From: Pseudomonadota bacterium
Lineage (GTDB): Bacteria > Pseudomonadota > Gammaproteobacteria > Steroidobacterales > Steroidobacteraceae
Direction of reading: 5' to 3'
Length of the DNA: 64,000 nucleotides
Assembly (NCBI GenBank): GCA_021816775.1
Contig: JAKAXA010000001.1
Coordinates: 79,589-143,588 of the forward strand
The translations under genes were made by a program, and so were the position numbers. Under the pieces are notes generated by a model. The model did no database searches. It saw nothing but the letters and a program-made list of their open reading frames with translations, and had not been told where the DNA came from. Of the stretch, positions 1 through 8,905 are shown in pieces. Positions within the stretch are counted from its first letter, which is position 1, and every line of letters starts with the position of its first letter.

Positions 1-2754
1 GACCTGCAGCAACCCTTTCCCGACCCGCGCCGAGCCTTCGACGGTGAGCCCGGTGTTGAGCAGCTGCGCCGTCAGGGCGAGATGGCTCATCAGCAAATTG
101 GTGCGGTACACGTCCGCGGTGGCGTCGACGACGCGCGCGACGCCGGCGAGGCGTGGGTCACCCACGGTTCCGCCGATCGTCGCGTCCGCAATCAGGACGC
201 CCGAGACCTCATCGACGCCCGGCATGTACAGGGAAACCAGGTTCAGCCGGTTGGTCTGCACGTGCACGCTGCCCTTGAGCGGCATGTCGCGCCAGTGGGA
301 CACTCCTCGCCCGATATCGAGCGTCGCCCCGAGCGTGCCGATGGCGCCCGAGGTGAGCGAGGCCTGCGCATGAATCATCCCAGGCCGCGCGGTGGCCGTG
401 AGCAGACCCGAGCCGATGGTCGTATGCTCGATCTTGCCGCTGACCAGCCGCCGCGACAGCACACCGCCCGTCAGGGTCATGTGCAGCGTTCCGACCGGCG
501 GCAGTCCCGGACGGCCGCTGAGTTCGACTCCGGCGTCGATCGTTCCCTGGTATTCGACCGCGGGGGTCATGCCGGCCGTCAGCGTTGCGAGCGGCAGCGC
601 GCTCGCGCTCACATACGCCGACCAGCCCGCGCTCGTCCAGGTCGCACCGGTGCACAATGCACCCGGTGTGCCGTCGAGGCACAGCGCGCTGAGCACACTA
701 CGCTCGCGCGAGAGGGACAGCGACGTCGCGTGCCGCAAATGCAGCCGCAACGACTGCGGCCCCGTCAGGTTGAACGCGGTGACCTCGCCGTTGAACACAC
801 CGCCTGCGAAGCTCCCGTCCGCCTGCGCCGCCAGATGCAGCCCGGGCGCATCGGCCTGCATGTGCGCCGTGAGATGCGACGCGCGGCCGGTCAGGGTGAA
901 CTCGAAGCTGCGCACCTGCCGGTGCCGGGTCCGCAGGTCGAGCAGCCGCACGGTCACGTTCGAGGGACGGCGGGACGTCGGGTCGAAATCAACGTCCGCC
1001 GCGACCGAGGCGAGCGAGTCCGCGCCGACGTGCAGATCCGTGCCCCGGAGCGAGGCGCGCACCTGCGGCGCGGCGAGCGGCCCGTCGATCGATCCGCTCG
1101 CCTCGATGCGCCCGCGGTCGGCGGCCGAGATCAGGCGCAGATCGCCGGCGAGCGCGAAGCGCAGCTTCGCCTGGTTGTCGATGCGGCCGTCGAGGTCGAG
1201 GCGCGTGCGCCCCAGTTTCAGGCGAACGTGCTCGAAAGACCACGTGCGGTGCTCGCGGATCACCTGCCCGCTGCCGCTGGCGCTCTGGCCGCGCACTTCG
1301 CCGCTGAGGCGCTCGATCCGCACGCTGAGCGGCGCCTCGGCGCCGAAGCCCACGCCCGAGGCGGTGAGCGCAAAGCCGATGCGGCCGCGCAGTTCGGGCC
1401 GCACGGCCGCCGGATTGATGCCGCGTCCGCTCGCGCGCAGCGACCAGCGCTTGAGCGGCAGCCATGCGAGCGTGCCGCCCGCCTCGACCTCGCCGCCGAG
1501 CACATGCAGCGTCGAGTGCTCCAACGTCAGCCCGGTGGAGGCGATCGAGGCGCTCAGAGTCATCGGCACCGGCGCCGAGGCGCCGACCTGCGCGAGGCCT
1601 TGCGCGCTGATGGCATACGGCAGCCGGCCGGACAACGTGAACTGGCCGGAGGCGCTGTGCACGCGCGCACTGCCGGCGAGCGGCCAGCGCAGCGCCTGCC
1701 AATGCCCCTGCAGATGCAGGTCCGGCCGTCCGCCGGCGAAGCGCGCTGTCCCGGATGCGCTCAGCGCCGCCCCCGAGGCCAGATTGCGGATCGCCACGCG
1801 GCTCGCGCTCAGCAAACCCCCGGCGTATTTTCCCGCGAGCTCGACGTGAAACGCTCCGGCGCCGAGCCCCGCCGGATCGACGGTGCCGCCGAGGGTGAAG
1901 CCGTCAACTCCCCCCGTCAGCGCCAGCTGCGCGCTGATCAGGCCGAAGCGGTCGGTACGATGCCAGTCCCGCAGATCCAGACCGCGGATGCCGAGCTCGC
2001 TCGCAGTGACCCAACGGCCGTTCCGGTGGCGCAGCACACCTTGCAGCGCCGCCGTGAACGGCGCATGCAGATGCGCCGAGACGGTGAGATTGGCGAGATC
2101 CCCGCGCAGCGCCACGGTCCCTGCCCAGTTCAGCCCGCGCGGGTCGCGCGAGGTGAAATCGCCCCCCACCGACAGCTGCAGCGGCCGGGCCGCGTGCAAC
2201 GACCCGGCGAGCGAGTAGCGCGCGTGTCCCATGCGCAGCGTCAGATGCGGCACGTCGACATCGCGATAGGCGATCTGCACGGCGCCGTCGAGATCCGTGC
2301 CGTTCAGCCGTCTGCCGTCCTCGAGCACCAGCGCGAGCGCACCGACGTGCACATGCGTGACACGGATGCCGAGCCACCAGGGCAGAAACTTCGGGTGCGC
2401 CACGGGCAGCGGCGCCACCGGCTTGATGCGCACATAGGCGTCCGCGATCGTCGTATCGGGGCTGACCAGGGTGCGCCAGGAGAGCGCGGAGAAGTGCACG
2501 CGCGTGTACACCCGGTCGAGCCGCAGGTACACGTGGCGCTGGTCGATCACCACGCGTCGCGCCCGTACGCCGCCCGCCAGGGTACCGCTCACCTGCTCGA
2601 TCCGCACCTGCGCCGTGCCGTAGCGCTGCGGCAGGTGCGCCACCAGAAAGCGCAACCCGCTCTGGGTGAAGACGATGAAATAGGCCGCCGCGGCGACGAA
2701 CGCCACCGCAAGAACGATCAGCAAACCGCCCACTGTCAGAACTCGGCGCATCAT
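1..2754 (-). CDS. tamB: TamB, translocation and assembly module inner-membrane subunit (C-terminus outside window)
   Basis: This is the N-terminal 918 codons of a very large protein; the frame stays open to the left edge, so the C-terminal DUF490 domain lies outside. A signal-anchor helix rich in V, L and A lies near residues 5-28. After it come long stretches of repetitive beta-strand sequence with recurring short phrases such as LRLDR, GTLAGG and DLHVGAD, typical of the TamB/AsmA-like family that spans the periplasm and passes lipid or helps insert outer-membrane proteins together with TamA. The start codon lies 10 nt after the tamA stop, so the two genes are co-transcribed as in other Proteobacteria. 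Two ATG codons occur in tandem (2754 and 2751). Assignment rests on tamA linkage, size and fold; no motif in the visible part is catalytic. Confidence 0.93.
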   Translation of the reverse strand, partial: MMRRVLTVGGLLIVLAVAFVAAAAYFIVFTQSGLRFLVAHLPQRYGTAQVRIEQVSGTLAGGVRARRVVIDQRHVYLRLDRVYTRVHFSALSWRTLVSPDTTIADAYVRIKPVAPLPVAHPKFLPWWLGIRVTHVHVGALALVLEDGRRLNGTDLDGAVQIAYRDVDVPHLTLRMGHARYSLAGSLHAARPLQLSVGGDFTSRDPRGLNWAGTVALRGDLANLTVSAHLHAPFTAALQGVLRHRNGRWVTASELGIRGLDLRDWHRTDRFGLISAQLALTGGVDGFTLGGTVDPAGLGAGAFHVELAGKYAGGLLSASRVAIRNLASGAALSASGTARFAGGRPDLHLQGHWQALRWPLAGSARVHSASGQFTLSGRLPYAISAQGLAQVGASAPVPMTLSASIASTGLTLEHSTLHVLGGEVEAGGTLAWLPLKRWSLRASGRGINPAAVRPELRGRIGFALTASGVGFGAEAPLSVRIERLSGEVRGQSASGSGQVIREHRTWSFEHVRLKLGRTRLDLDGRIDNQAKLRFALAGDLRLISAADRGRIEASGSIDGPLAAPQVRASLRGTDLHVGADSLASVAADVDFDPTSRRPSNVTVRLLDLRTRHRQVRSFEFTLTGRASHLTAHMQADAPGLHLAAQADGSFAGGVFNGEVTAFNLTGPQSLRLHLRHATSLSLSRERSVLSALCLDGTPGALCTGATWTSAGWSAYVSASALPLATLTAGMTPAVEYQGTIDAGVELSGRPGLPPVGTLHMTLTGGVLSRRLVSGKIEHTTIGSGLLTATARPGMIHAQASLTSGAIGTLGATLDIGRGVSHWRDMPLKGSVHVQTNRLNLVSLYMPGVDEVSGVLIADATIGGTVGDPRLAGVARVVDATADVYRTNLLMSHLALTAQLLNTGLTVEGSARVGKGLLQV

Positions 2755-2764
2755 GCAGGTCCGC

Positions 2765-4735
2765 TCACAACCTCGGCGAGAAGTTGATGTACAGGCGCGG
2801 GCTGCCAGGCTGCGACAGCGGCTCGCCCACGTCGATGCCGAGCGTCATCACCGGCAGGCGCACCCGGAACCCGATTCCCGCACCGTACTGCAGCAGGTGC
2901 GGGATGTGAAAGCTGTTGAAGGCGTTGCCGTAGTCGAAGAACGCGGCGATGCCCAGGTTGTGCGGCAGGTTGCGATCGATCTCCACGGTGCCGCTGATCA
3001 TGTCCTTGCCGCCGATCTGCTGCGGCAGCATCGGGCACTGGACGGGGTTGACGGCCTTCGCCGGGGGGCTCGTGCCGGCGTAGCAGGTGTAGTCGGTGGT
3101 GCTCTTCGTGCTCGGGTCGGTGATCTGGTAGACGCCGGTGGCGAAGAAGGTCTGGGCCGGCGAGAGCGAGTTGTACTCGAACCCGCGCACGCTACCCTCG
3201 CCGCCGGCGAAAAAACGCATCACCGGCGGCATGCTGTTGAAATGCGACACGGCGGTCGCACCGAACGCATCGCGCAGCAGCAGATGCCAGCCGGGCGCGA
3301 GCCTGAACACGCGCTCGAGCGCGACGCGCAGCTGCACGAAGTCCGCCTTCGAGCCGAGCGCGCCGTGCGAGCCGCGCAGCTCGATGGACACGCCGTGCTC
3401 GAAGATCGGCTCGCCGAAATAGCCGCTCGGCAGGGAGGTGATGTCGACTCCGGGCACCAGCATGTTGCCGACCACGCTCGCGATCGCGATCGGCGCCTTC
3501 ACTCTGTCGGTGCTGGTAATGCCGCAGCTCTGGCCGCCCGGGCCGAGCTTCCCGACCGGGCAGATGGGGCTGTCGACCGTGCCGGTGGTGTGCACCGCGT
3601 CGATGAACCAGATCGTCTGCCAGTGGCCCGTGACGCGGGTGAGATGGGCGCCCACGGTCATGGTGCGCGCGGTCACGGCCGCGAGGTCGCGCTGCTCGAC
3701 GCTGGCGGAGAAGGTGAGATTCTCGGTGGCCGGATCGCCGATCGGGATGATGTAGCGGCTCTGCAGGCTGTACTTGGTGAGCTGCGCGGCCTCCAGGTCG
3801 ACACTCATCCGGTCGCCCTCCTCGTTGACCCGGCGGTCCTGCCAGCTGATGATGCCGCGCGCACCGGTGTCGGTGGCGTAGCCGGCCGCGAACGAATAGA
3901 CGTTTCGCCGGCTTGGCTTGGCGCTGATGTGCACCGGCACGGTGTGGCCGGTCTTGTCCGGCGTGCCGGGCACCACCTCGAGGTCGGAGAAATACCCGGT
4001 GTCATCGAGCACGAACTGGGTGCGCAGCACCTGTGTCAGATCGAACAGCTGACCCGGACGATAACGCAGAAACCGGCGCACGAGCCTGTTCTTCACGGCG
4101 CTCTGGCGGATGTGCGTCGTGCCGAAGCGGTAGCGCACCCCGGTGGCGAGCGTGAGCGCGATGCTGGCGCTCTTGCGGCGCGGGTTGACCAGGACCTCGT
4201 GGCGCGTCAGACGCGCCTCGACATAGCCGTAGGTCGCCGCGGTCTGCAGCAGCTCGCTCTTGAGCCGTTCGTAGGCCGCTTCGTTCAGACGCTGTCCCGG
4301 ATGAAAGGGCAGGTCGCCGGTGATGCGCGTGAACAGCGGGTCATCGGCGCCCGGCCCGGTGACGCGCACGTCGACCGTGCGCAGGATGACCGGCGGGCCC
4401 GGGTCGATCTGGAGCACCACGTGCCAGTCGTTCGCACCGGTCTGTCGCACTGTCGGATGAACGGTGGGCTGGAAGTAACCGTACGGCTCGAGCGCGGCGC
4501 TCACCTCGCTCTGCACGCGGTTCTCGAGCCGTTCGATGATTTCGGCGTCCAGGTGCCGGCTGTTCTTGTACCGCTCGAAGCTGAGGTAGGCGAGGACGTT
4601 GGCGCGCAGCTCGCGATCCACGCCACGGACCGTCACCCGGATGTCGGCATGCGCGGCGGCGGCGGCGAGCAGCAACACCAGCACCACCGGGACTCGCGTC
4701 CATCGAGCCCCGCGAAACCGAAAGCGACTCGCCAT
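2765..4735 (-). CDS. tamA: TamA, Omp85-family outer-membrane assembly protein
   Basis: 656 residues. A cleavable signal peptide (residues 1-30, ending AAAHA) precedes POTRA-type modules (about 31-270) and a C-terminal beta-barrel of the Omp85/BamA superfamily. The barrel shows an FAAGYATD-like strand, an FFAGGEGSVRGFEY motif (the conserved RGF of the lid loop) and a GxGFRVRLPVMTLGIDVG segment near the end. Family role: it forms an outer-membrane barrel that works with TamB across the periplasm in assembly of a subset of outer-membrane proteins and in phospholipid homeostasis. Length is near that of typical TamA (about 570-680). It is the first gene of a tamA-tamB operon with its own upstream region. 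The final residue is Leu rather than the usual Phe. Confidence 0.95.
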   Translation of the reverse strand: MASRFRFRGARWTRVPVVLVLLLAAAAAHADIRVTVRGVDRELRANVLAYLSFERYKNSRHLDAEIIERLENRVQSEVSAALEPYGYFQPTVHPTVRQTGANDWHVVLQIDPGPPVILRTVDVRVTGPGADDPLFTRITGDLPFHPGQRLNEAAYERLKSELLQTAATYGYVEARLTRHEVLVNPRRKSASIALTLATGVRYRFGTTHIRQSAVKNRLVRRFLRYRPGQLFDLTQVLRTQFVLDDTGYFSDLEVVPGTPDKTGHTVPVHISAKPSRRNVYSFAAGYATDTGARGIISWQDRRVNEEGDRMSVDLEAAQLTKYSLQSRYIIPIGDPATENLTFSASVEQRDLAAVTARTMTVGAHLTRVTGHWQTIWFIDAVHTTGTVDSPICPVGKLGPGGQSCGITSTDRVKAPIAIASVVGNMLVPGVDITSLPSGYFGEPIFEHGVSIELRGSHGALGSKADFVQLRVALERVFRLAPGWHLLLRDAFGATAVSHFNSMPPVMRFFAGGEGSVRGFEYNSLSPAQTFFATGVYQITDPSTKSTTDYTCYAGTSPPAKAVNPVQCPMLPQQIGGKDMISGTVEIDRNLPHNLGIAAFFDYGNAFNSFHIPHLLQYGAGIGFRVRLPVMTLGIDVGEPLSQPGSPRLYINFSPRL

Positions 4736-4774
4736 TTAGCGCTCAGACTCCAACCGGCCGGCCATAAACGATAC

Positions 4775-4780
4775 ATTGTA
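4775..4780 (-). promoter_or_regulatory. candidate -10 box of tamAB
   Basis: Read on the minus strand this hexamer is TACAAT, one mismatch from the sigma-70 consensus, about 40 nt before the tamA start codon. No good -35 hexamer is visible at 16-19 nt, so the call is tentative. Confidence 0.35.
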
Positions 4781-4790
4781 GTCTGTCCTG

Positions 4791-4805
4791 ACCGTGCTTC
4801 ACGGT
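4791..4805 (-). terminator. hairpin after the NRDE gene
   Basis: A perfect inverted repeat ACCGTG-CTT-CACGGT lies about 20 nt after the stop of the upstream minus-strand gene and just before the putative tamA promoter. There is no T-run, so it may be only a weak or Rho-assisted terminator. Confidence 0.35.
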
Positions 4806-4824
4806 GCCGGTTCCCCCGCTGGGC

Positions 4825-5610
4825 TCAGCACCATTGGTCCGCTGCCAGCCGGTAGTCGCGCTCCCCGGCGGGGCGGCCCAGGCGATCGAAACGCCGCTCG
4901 CACATGCGCAGCGCGCCGCCCGCCTCCAGGAGCAGAACCGTGGAGCAGCGCGTGCCGAACTCGGGGTGCTCGACGAAGGGCGCCGAGAGCGCCCGCTCCC
5001 AGGACGCCGCGCAATCGCCCGCCGCCGCTCCGTCTCGCACCTCAGCCGGGCGGCGGTCATCGAGCATCTCGAGCAGGGCCGCGGGCCCGTCCGCTGCGCC
5101 CGCCTCAGCGAGCCAGCGCTCGAACGCGCCCCGCACCCGGGTCAATTTCGGCCAAGGGGTGTCGAGGCGATGATTGGAGAGGCCGTACACGCCGGGGTCG
5201 AGCCGCTGCGCGAACGGCTCCGTGCGGTTCGAGCCGTACCACAGCGACTCGGCGTCCGCGAGCAGCAGATTGAACCCGCCGTAGCGGCCGGCGAGCGGCG
5301 CGAGCGCCCCGAGATACCCGCCGGGACCGTCCGCTGCCGCAAGGTAGCCGGGAATCAGCCCGCCGCGCGATGCAGCGCCCGCCGGGGCGCTCTGGCGCTC
5401 CCGATAATTGGTGACGACGCCGAAGCGGCGGCGGCGGTCGATGCCGAGCCACGTGCCGCCGGCGCGCAGGTCACGGCCCGCGAGCAGCCCCTCGGGCTGC
5501 GGCCACGGCCCGAGCGGCGCGGCCGGGCGGTCGTGATATTCGTCGCGGTTCGCCGCGACGATCAGGCGATAGCGCGGATGGGCGCGCCAGGCGAGCACCA
5601 GCAGACACAC
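4825..5610 (-). CDS. NRDE-family (TANGO2-like) protein
   Basis: 261 residues. The hallmark Asn-Arg-Asp-Glu motif (AANRDEYHDRP) sits near residue 20, directly after the conserved opening CLLVLAWRAHPRY, which matches the family start almost exactly. A GTG at 5610 is therefore chosen; it overlaps the nudC stop by one base (TAGTG), implying translational coupling. Other family marks are GGTWLGIDRRRRFGVVTNYR, a GLSNHRLDTPWPK segment and a C-terminal GTRCSTVLLL. Eukaryotic TANGO2 has been linked to haem or lipid handling; the bacterial role is not settled. Last gene of a flhC-like/nudC/NRDE run. Confidence 0.9.
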   Translation of the reverse strand: MCLLVLAWRAHPRYRLIVAANRDEYHDRPAAPLGPWPQPEGLLAGRDLRAGGTWLGIDRRRRFGVVTNYRERQSAPAGAASRGGLIPGYLAAADGPGGYLGALAPLAGRYGGFNLLLADAESLWYGSNRTEPFAQRLDPGVYGLSNHRLDTPWPKLTRVRGAFERWLAEAGAADGPAALLEMLDDRRPAEVRDGAAAGDCAASWERALSAPFVEHPEFGTRCSTVLLLEAGGALRMCERRFDRLGRPAGERDYRLAADQWC

Positions 5611-6509
5611 TACGGATGCGCTCCGAGCCAGGCATCGATCAACCGCCGGGAAATCGAATGCGGCGGCGGCAGATGAATCTCCCCGCCGCGCAGCGCCTCG
5701 CGGGAGAACCAGCGCGCATCCTCGAGTTCCCCGCCGACGCGCACCGGAGCCGGCGCGCCGAGCGCCTGGAAGCCCACCATGAGCGATGCCGGGAAGGGCC
5801 AGGGCTGCGAGGAGTCGTAGCGGGCGCAGAGCACCTGAACGCCGGTCTCCTCCATGACCTCGCGCCGCACCGCATCCTCGAGGCTCTCCCCGGGCTCGAC
5901 GAAGCCGGCGATGGTCGAATAACGCCCCGGCGGCCAGGTGGATTGCCGTCCGAGCAGCGCTCGCTCCCCGTCGGTCACCAGCACGATGATCGCCGGATCG
6001 AGGCGTGGGAAATACTCCTCGGCGCACTGCGGATCAGCGCACACCAGGCTGTGGCCGGCGCGCGCCGGCTCGGTCGGCCCGCCGCAGACGCCGCAGAAGC
6101 GCTGGCGCGCACGCCAGACCGACAGCGCCCGCGCATAGGCGAGCAGCCCCGCCTCCTCGGCGTCGAGCTGGGGCGAGAGGGGCCGCAGCTCCTCAAAGGC
6201 CGTCCCCTCGGGCAGATCCACGTCCTGCCACTCGGGCGCAAGCGCGAGCAGCACACAGCGCCGCTGCCGGAACCAGCCGAGCAGCATGAAACGGTCGGGC
6301 TCGGCCGCCGCCACCGCCGGATGCCGGCCGGAAACGAACGCGATGCGCGGCTGCGGGGCCCCGTGCAGCAGCAGGCCGGTGCCGCGGGCCAGCAGAAACT
6401 GCGTATGCGGATCGGCGAGCGCGCTCGCCAGCCAGTCCGCCTGCTCGCGCAGCTCGGTGCGGCGGTCGACGTACGCGCCGGAGAAGAAGTTCGGCCGAGC
6501 TGAATGCAT
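5610..6509 (-). CDS. nudC: NAD(H) diphosphatase NudC (Nudix hydrolase)
   Basis: 299 residues from the ATG at 6509; an in-frame ATG 60 nt upstream would add a low-complexity basic tail and reach back into the preceding gene. A zinc-ribbon (C139, C142, C157, C162) is followed by a complete Nudix box at residues 202-224 (GFVEPGESLEDAVRREVMEE and onward) and the NudC subfamily signature SQPWPFP at 234-240, so substrate class is well supported. The family cleaves NADH or NAD into NMN(H) and AMP and removes NAD caps from RNA in some bacteria. Sits 19 nt after the flhC-like gene and overlaps the next gene by one base. Confidence 0.94.
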   Translation of the reverse strand: MHSARPNFFSGAYVDRRTELREQADWLASALADPHTQFLLARGTGLLLHGAPQPRIAFVSGRHPAVAAAEPDRFMLLGWFRQRRCVLLALAPEWQDVDLPEGTAFEELRPLSPQLDAEEAGLLAYARALSVWRARQRFCGVCGGPTEPARAGHSLVCADPQCAEEYFPRLDPAIIVLVTDGERALLGRQSTWPPGRYSTIAGFVEPGESLEDAVRREVMEETGVQVLCARYDSSQPWPFPASLMVGFQALGAPAPVRVGGELEDARWFSREALRGGEIHLPPPHSISRRLIDAWLGAHP

Positions 6510-6528
6510 GGCAGGGTTGCGGCGACGC

Positions 6529-7092
6529 CTAGTCGCCGTGCGGCTTCCGTCCTCCTTTCGGGGGTGCACAATGATCGCACCAACGGGCGCGGACCGGGAA
6601 CCGCTCGACCACCATGTAGGCGTGACACTTGATGCAGCGGCGCACCGTCAGCTGCTCGCCGCTGCGCAGGCATTGCACCAGGAACAGCGCGTGCTCGAAG
6701 GAGATCGCCGGCTGCGGCACCGCCGCTGTGTAGTAATCGTAGACGTCGCACAGCATCGCGCCCATGCGCCGGCGCGCCGCCGCGCACTGCCGCCGGGCGG
6801 CAGGCTGCTCGCGCACCAGCCCGCAGGCGCAGTACACGCCCGCCAGGAGCGACGCCTCGGTGCGCACGCGCGCGGAGCGTGTGAAGTAGCCCGCCTGCTG
6901 CGGAGATTTGCCGCGATGCCGCGGCAGATGGTGCGGGCCGCCGCAATAGCGCTGCCAGAGCTTGCGGATGCGGTGGTCGGTGAGCCCCGTGAACATGCGG
7001 ACCGTGCGCGTGCGCGCCTCGTGGCGCACGAACCGCAGCGCCAGCTGGAAGCTCTCCAGCTCCCCCTCGTAGCGATCTTCGAGGATACGCAT
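6529..7092 (-). CDS. FlhC-like zinc-binding transcriptional regulator (orphan)
   Basis: 187 residues. It resembles the flagellar activator FlhC: an N-terminal helical part with TDHRIRKLWQRYCGG, equivalent to the FlhC helix-turn-helix region that ends in a Gly-Pro turn, and a C-terminal zinc knuckle CIKC...WCDHC (C153, C156, C172, C175). FlhC normally works as a complex with FlhD, but no flhD or flagellar gene is in the window. It may regulate non-flagellar genes or pair with a distant flhD. It is the first gene of a leftward run with nudC and the NRDE gene and diverges from an uncharacterised gene 170 nt away. Confidence 0.72.
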   Translation of the reverse strand: MRILEDRYEGELESFQLALRFVRHEARTRTVRMFTGLTDHRIRKLWQRYCGGPHHLPRHRGKSPQQAGYFTRSARVRTEASLLAGVYCACGLVREQPAARRQCAAARRRMGAMLCDVYDYYTAAVPQPAISFEHALFLVQCLRSGEQLTVRRCIKCHAYMVVERFPVRARWCDHCAPPKGGRKPHGD

Positions 7093-7262
7093 GACCCTTC
7101 CTTTTCAGGCAGTAGTGTGCGTCCCCTGCAGAGCATTGTCCGGCATTCCGGCCAAAGCACAAGCGGGCGAATCTGCAAAATTTGATGCAAATGCGGGGTG
7201 GCCGGCGGGCGCGACCGCGCTACCATCGGCGGCGGGGGACGGAGTCGCACGGAGGACGCGTG

Positions 7263-7925
7263 ATGTCTGATCACGATTGGGAGGCTCAGACCGAGCACGG
7301 GCCGCGCGGCGCCGCGGTGCCGCGCGAGGTCATCGAGACGCTGCCCGAACTGAACGACTACTGTCTGCAGGTGCTGGCCGAGCAGGCGCGCGCGGGTTGC
7401 ACCCACGCCGCCGCGGCGAAGATCGGGCAGGGGTGGCTGGCGCTTGATGCGCCGGCGCGCCGGCGCGCGGCCAATCACCCGTTTCTCCTGTTCGACGCGG
7501 GGCTGTCCGATCCGCGCCGCTGGCGCAACCTTGACCGCGCGCAGGTGCAGGATGCGCCGCCCGGGACCTATCAGGCCCTGTTCACGGTATCGCAGGCCAT
7601 CGCCGCCACGGAGCGGGTCCTCGTCTTCGCCTGGTCGCTGGCCCGACGCCACGCCGTGCAAGCGCGCCTGGCGCTCGGCATGCACCCGCTGTGCCTCGAG
7701 TGGATCACCGCGCACAGCGTGCTGGCCGCTCATCAGCTCGGACGCCGCCAGTGGATGTGGCTGCGCCCCCGTTGGCTGAACAGCCCGGAGTTCTGGGACG
7801 AGTTGCTGCGGGGGGCCGCCGAGGGGGGCGCGGCGCATCTGCGCGCCCGGGTGCAGGGCATCCGGCTGCTCGCGGCCGAGACAGCCGCCGCGATGCGCCA
7901 GGGTGGCGAGGACGAGGCCGACTAG
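7263..7925 (+). CDS. uncharacterised protein, mostly helical
   Basis: 220 residues starting at an ATG preceded by a strong GGAGGA ribosome-binding site; an in-frame longer reading begins upstream in Arg-rich, non-protein-like sequence. No signal peptide, membrane helix or known motif is recognised. The sequence is Ala/Arg/Leu-rich with many predicted helices and a Trp-rich middle (QWMWLRPRWLNSPEFWDELL). It diverges from the FlhC-like gene, and its stop codon abuts that of the isoaspartyl peptidase with no spacer. Function unknown. Confidence 0.75.
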   Translation: MSDHDWEAQTEHGPRGAAVPREVIETLPELNDYCLQVLAEQARAGCTHAAAAKIGQGWLALDAPARRRAANHPFLLFDAGLSDPRRWRNLDRAQVQDAPPGTYQALFTVSQAIAATERVLVFAWSLARRHAVQARLALGMHPLCLEWITAHSVLAAHQLGRRQWMWLRPRWLNSPEFWDELLRGAAEGGAAHLRARVQGIRLLAAETAAAMRQGGEDEAD

Positions 7926-8831
7926 TCAGATGGCGATCTGACGCATGCCGCTCGAGTCACGCGCGCCGCGGAACATGCCCTCGGTGCTGAAATCCAGGCT
8001 GATCCGCCCGTCGGCGTCGACGGCGATGATCCCGCCTGCGCCGCCGAGCGCACGCAGCCGCTCGTGCAGCGTCTCGCGCACCGCCTCCGCGAGGCTTACG
8101 CCGCGGTACTCCACCGAAGCACAGACGTGGTGGGCGGCGACCAGGCGCATGAAGTACTCGCCATGCCCGGTGGCCGACACGGCGCACACGCCGTTGCGGG
8201 CGTAGGTGCCCGCGCCGATGATCGGTGAATCCCCCACTCGTCCCGGCCGCTTGTTGGCCATGCCGCCGGTGGAGGTGGCCGCCGCGAGATTGCCCCCCGC
8301 ATCGCGCGCCACGGCGCCGACGGTGCCCTGCGAGGAGGGCATCAGCTCCGAGACGCTGCGTCCGCCGCGCAGCAGGTCCAACTCGGCCTGACGCTCGGCG
8401 GTTCGGAAGTAGACGTTCGGCACGAGCTCGAAGCCTTCCTCGAGAGCGAACTCCTCGGCGCCCGCGCCGACCAGCAGGACGTGACGGGATTTCTCCATCA
8501 CGCGCCGCGCCAGCTCGATCGGGTGTCTCACGTGCCGGACCGCGGCAACCGCGCCGGCGCGCAGCGTGCTGCCGTCCATCACCGCGGCATCGAGTTCCGC
8601 GCCCCCTTCGCTGGTGAGCGCCGCGCCGCGGCCGGAATTGAAGAGTGGATCGTCCTCGAGCACGCGCACCGCGGCAATGACCGCCTCGAGACTCGAGCCG
8701 CCGTGCTCGAGCACCCCGTAGCCCTCATCGAGCGCCGCCGCCAGCGCCTCGCGGTATTGCTGCTGCCGGGCAGCTGACAGTCCCCGGGCCGGCAATCCGC
8801 CGGCGCCGCCATGAATCGCAATGGCATACAT
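7926..8831 (-). CDS. iaaA: isoaspartyl peptidase / L-asparaginase, Ntn-hydrolase type
   Basis: 301 residues, a typical length. The N-terminus AIHGGAGG is characteristic of plant-type asparaginases. The autoproteolysis site is SSQGT-VGAVARD, giving Thr170 as the new N-terminal nucleophile of the beta subunit; the following TSTGGMANKRPGRVGDSPI and the GTYA and ATGHGEYF segments are family marks for substrate and structural contacts. The enzyme hydrolyses iso-Asp dipeptides and L-asparagine in the cytoplasm. The gene diverges from pyruvate carboxylase and is convergent with the uncharacterised gene on its other side. Confidence 0.94.
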   Translation of the reverse strand: MYAIAIHGGAGGLPARGLSAARQQQYREALAAALDEGYGVLEHGGSSLEAVIAAVRVLEDDPLFNSGRGAALTSEGGAELDAAVMDGSTLRAGAVAAVRHVRHPIELARRVMEKSRHVLLVGAGAEEFALEEGFELVPNVYFRTAERQAELDLLRGGRSVSELMPSSQGTVGAVARDAGGNLAAATSTGGMANKRPGRVGDSPIIGAGTYARNGVCAVSATGHGEYFMRLVAAHHVCASVEYRGVSLAEAVRETLHERLRALGGAGGIIAVDADGRISLDFSTEGMFRGARDSSGMRQIAI

Positions 8832-8905
8832 ATAGAACGAGTACCTCGCGCGCGATGCGTCCGCAGCCGCTATGATCGGAGCGGATTTTACGGGTGAAGG
8901 GCCTC

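Noticed and set aside
82-2787. 901-codon open frame on the plus strand opposite tamB
   Set aside because: It is Arg/Ala/His-rich with no family features, and the minus strand encodes a clear TamB; antisense open frames are expected at this GC content.
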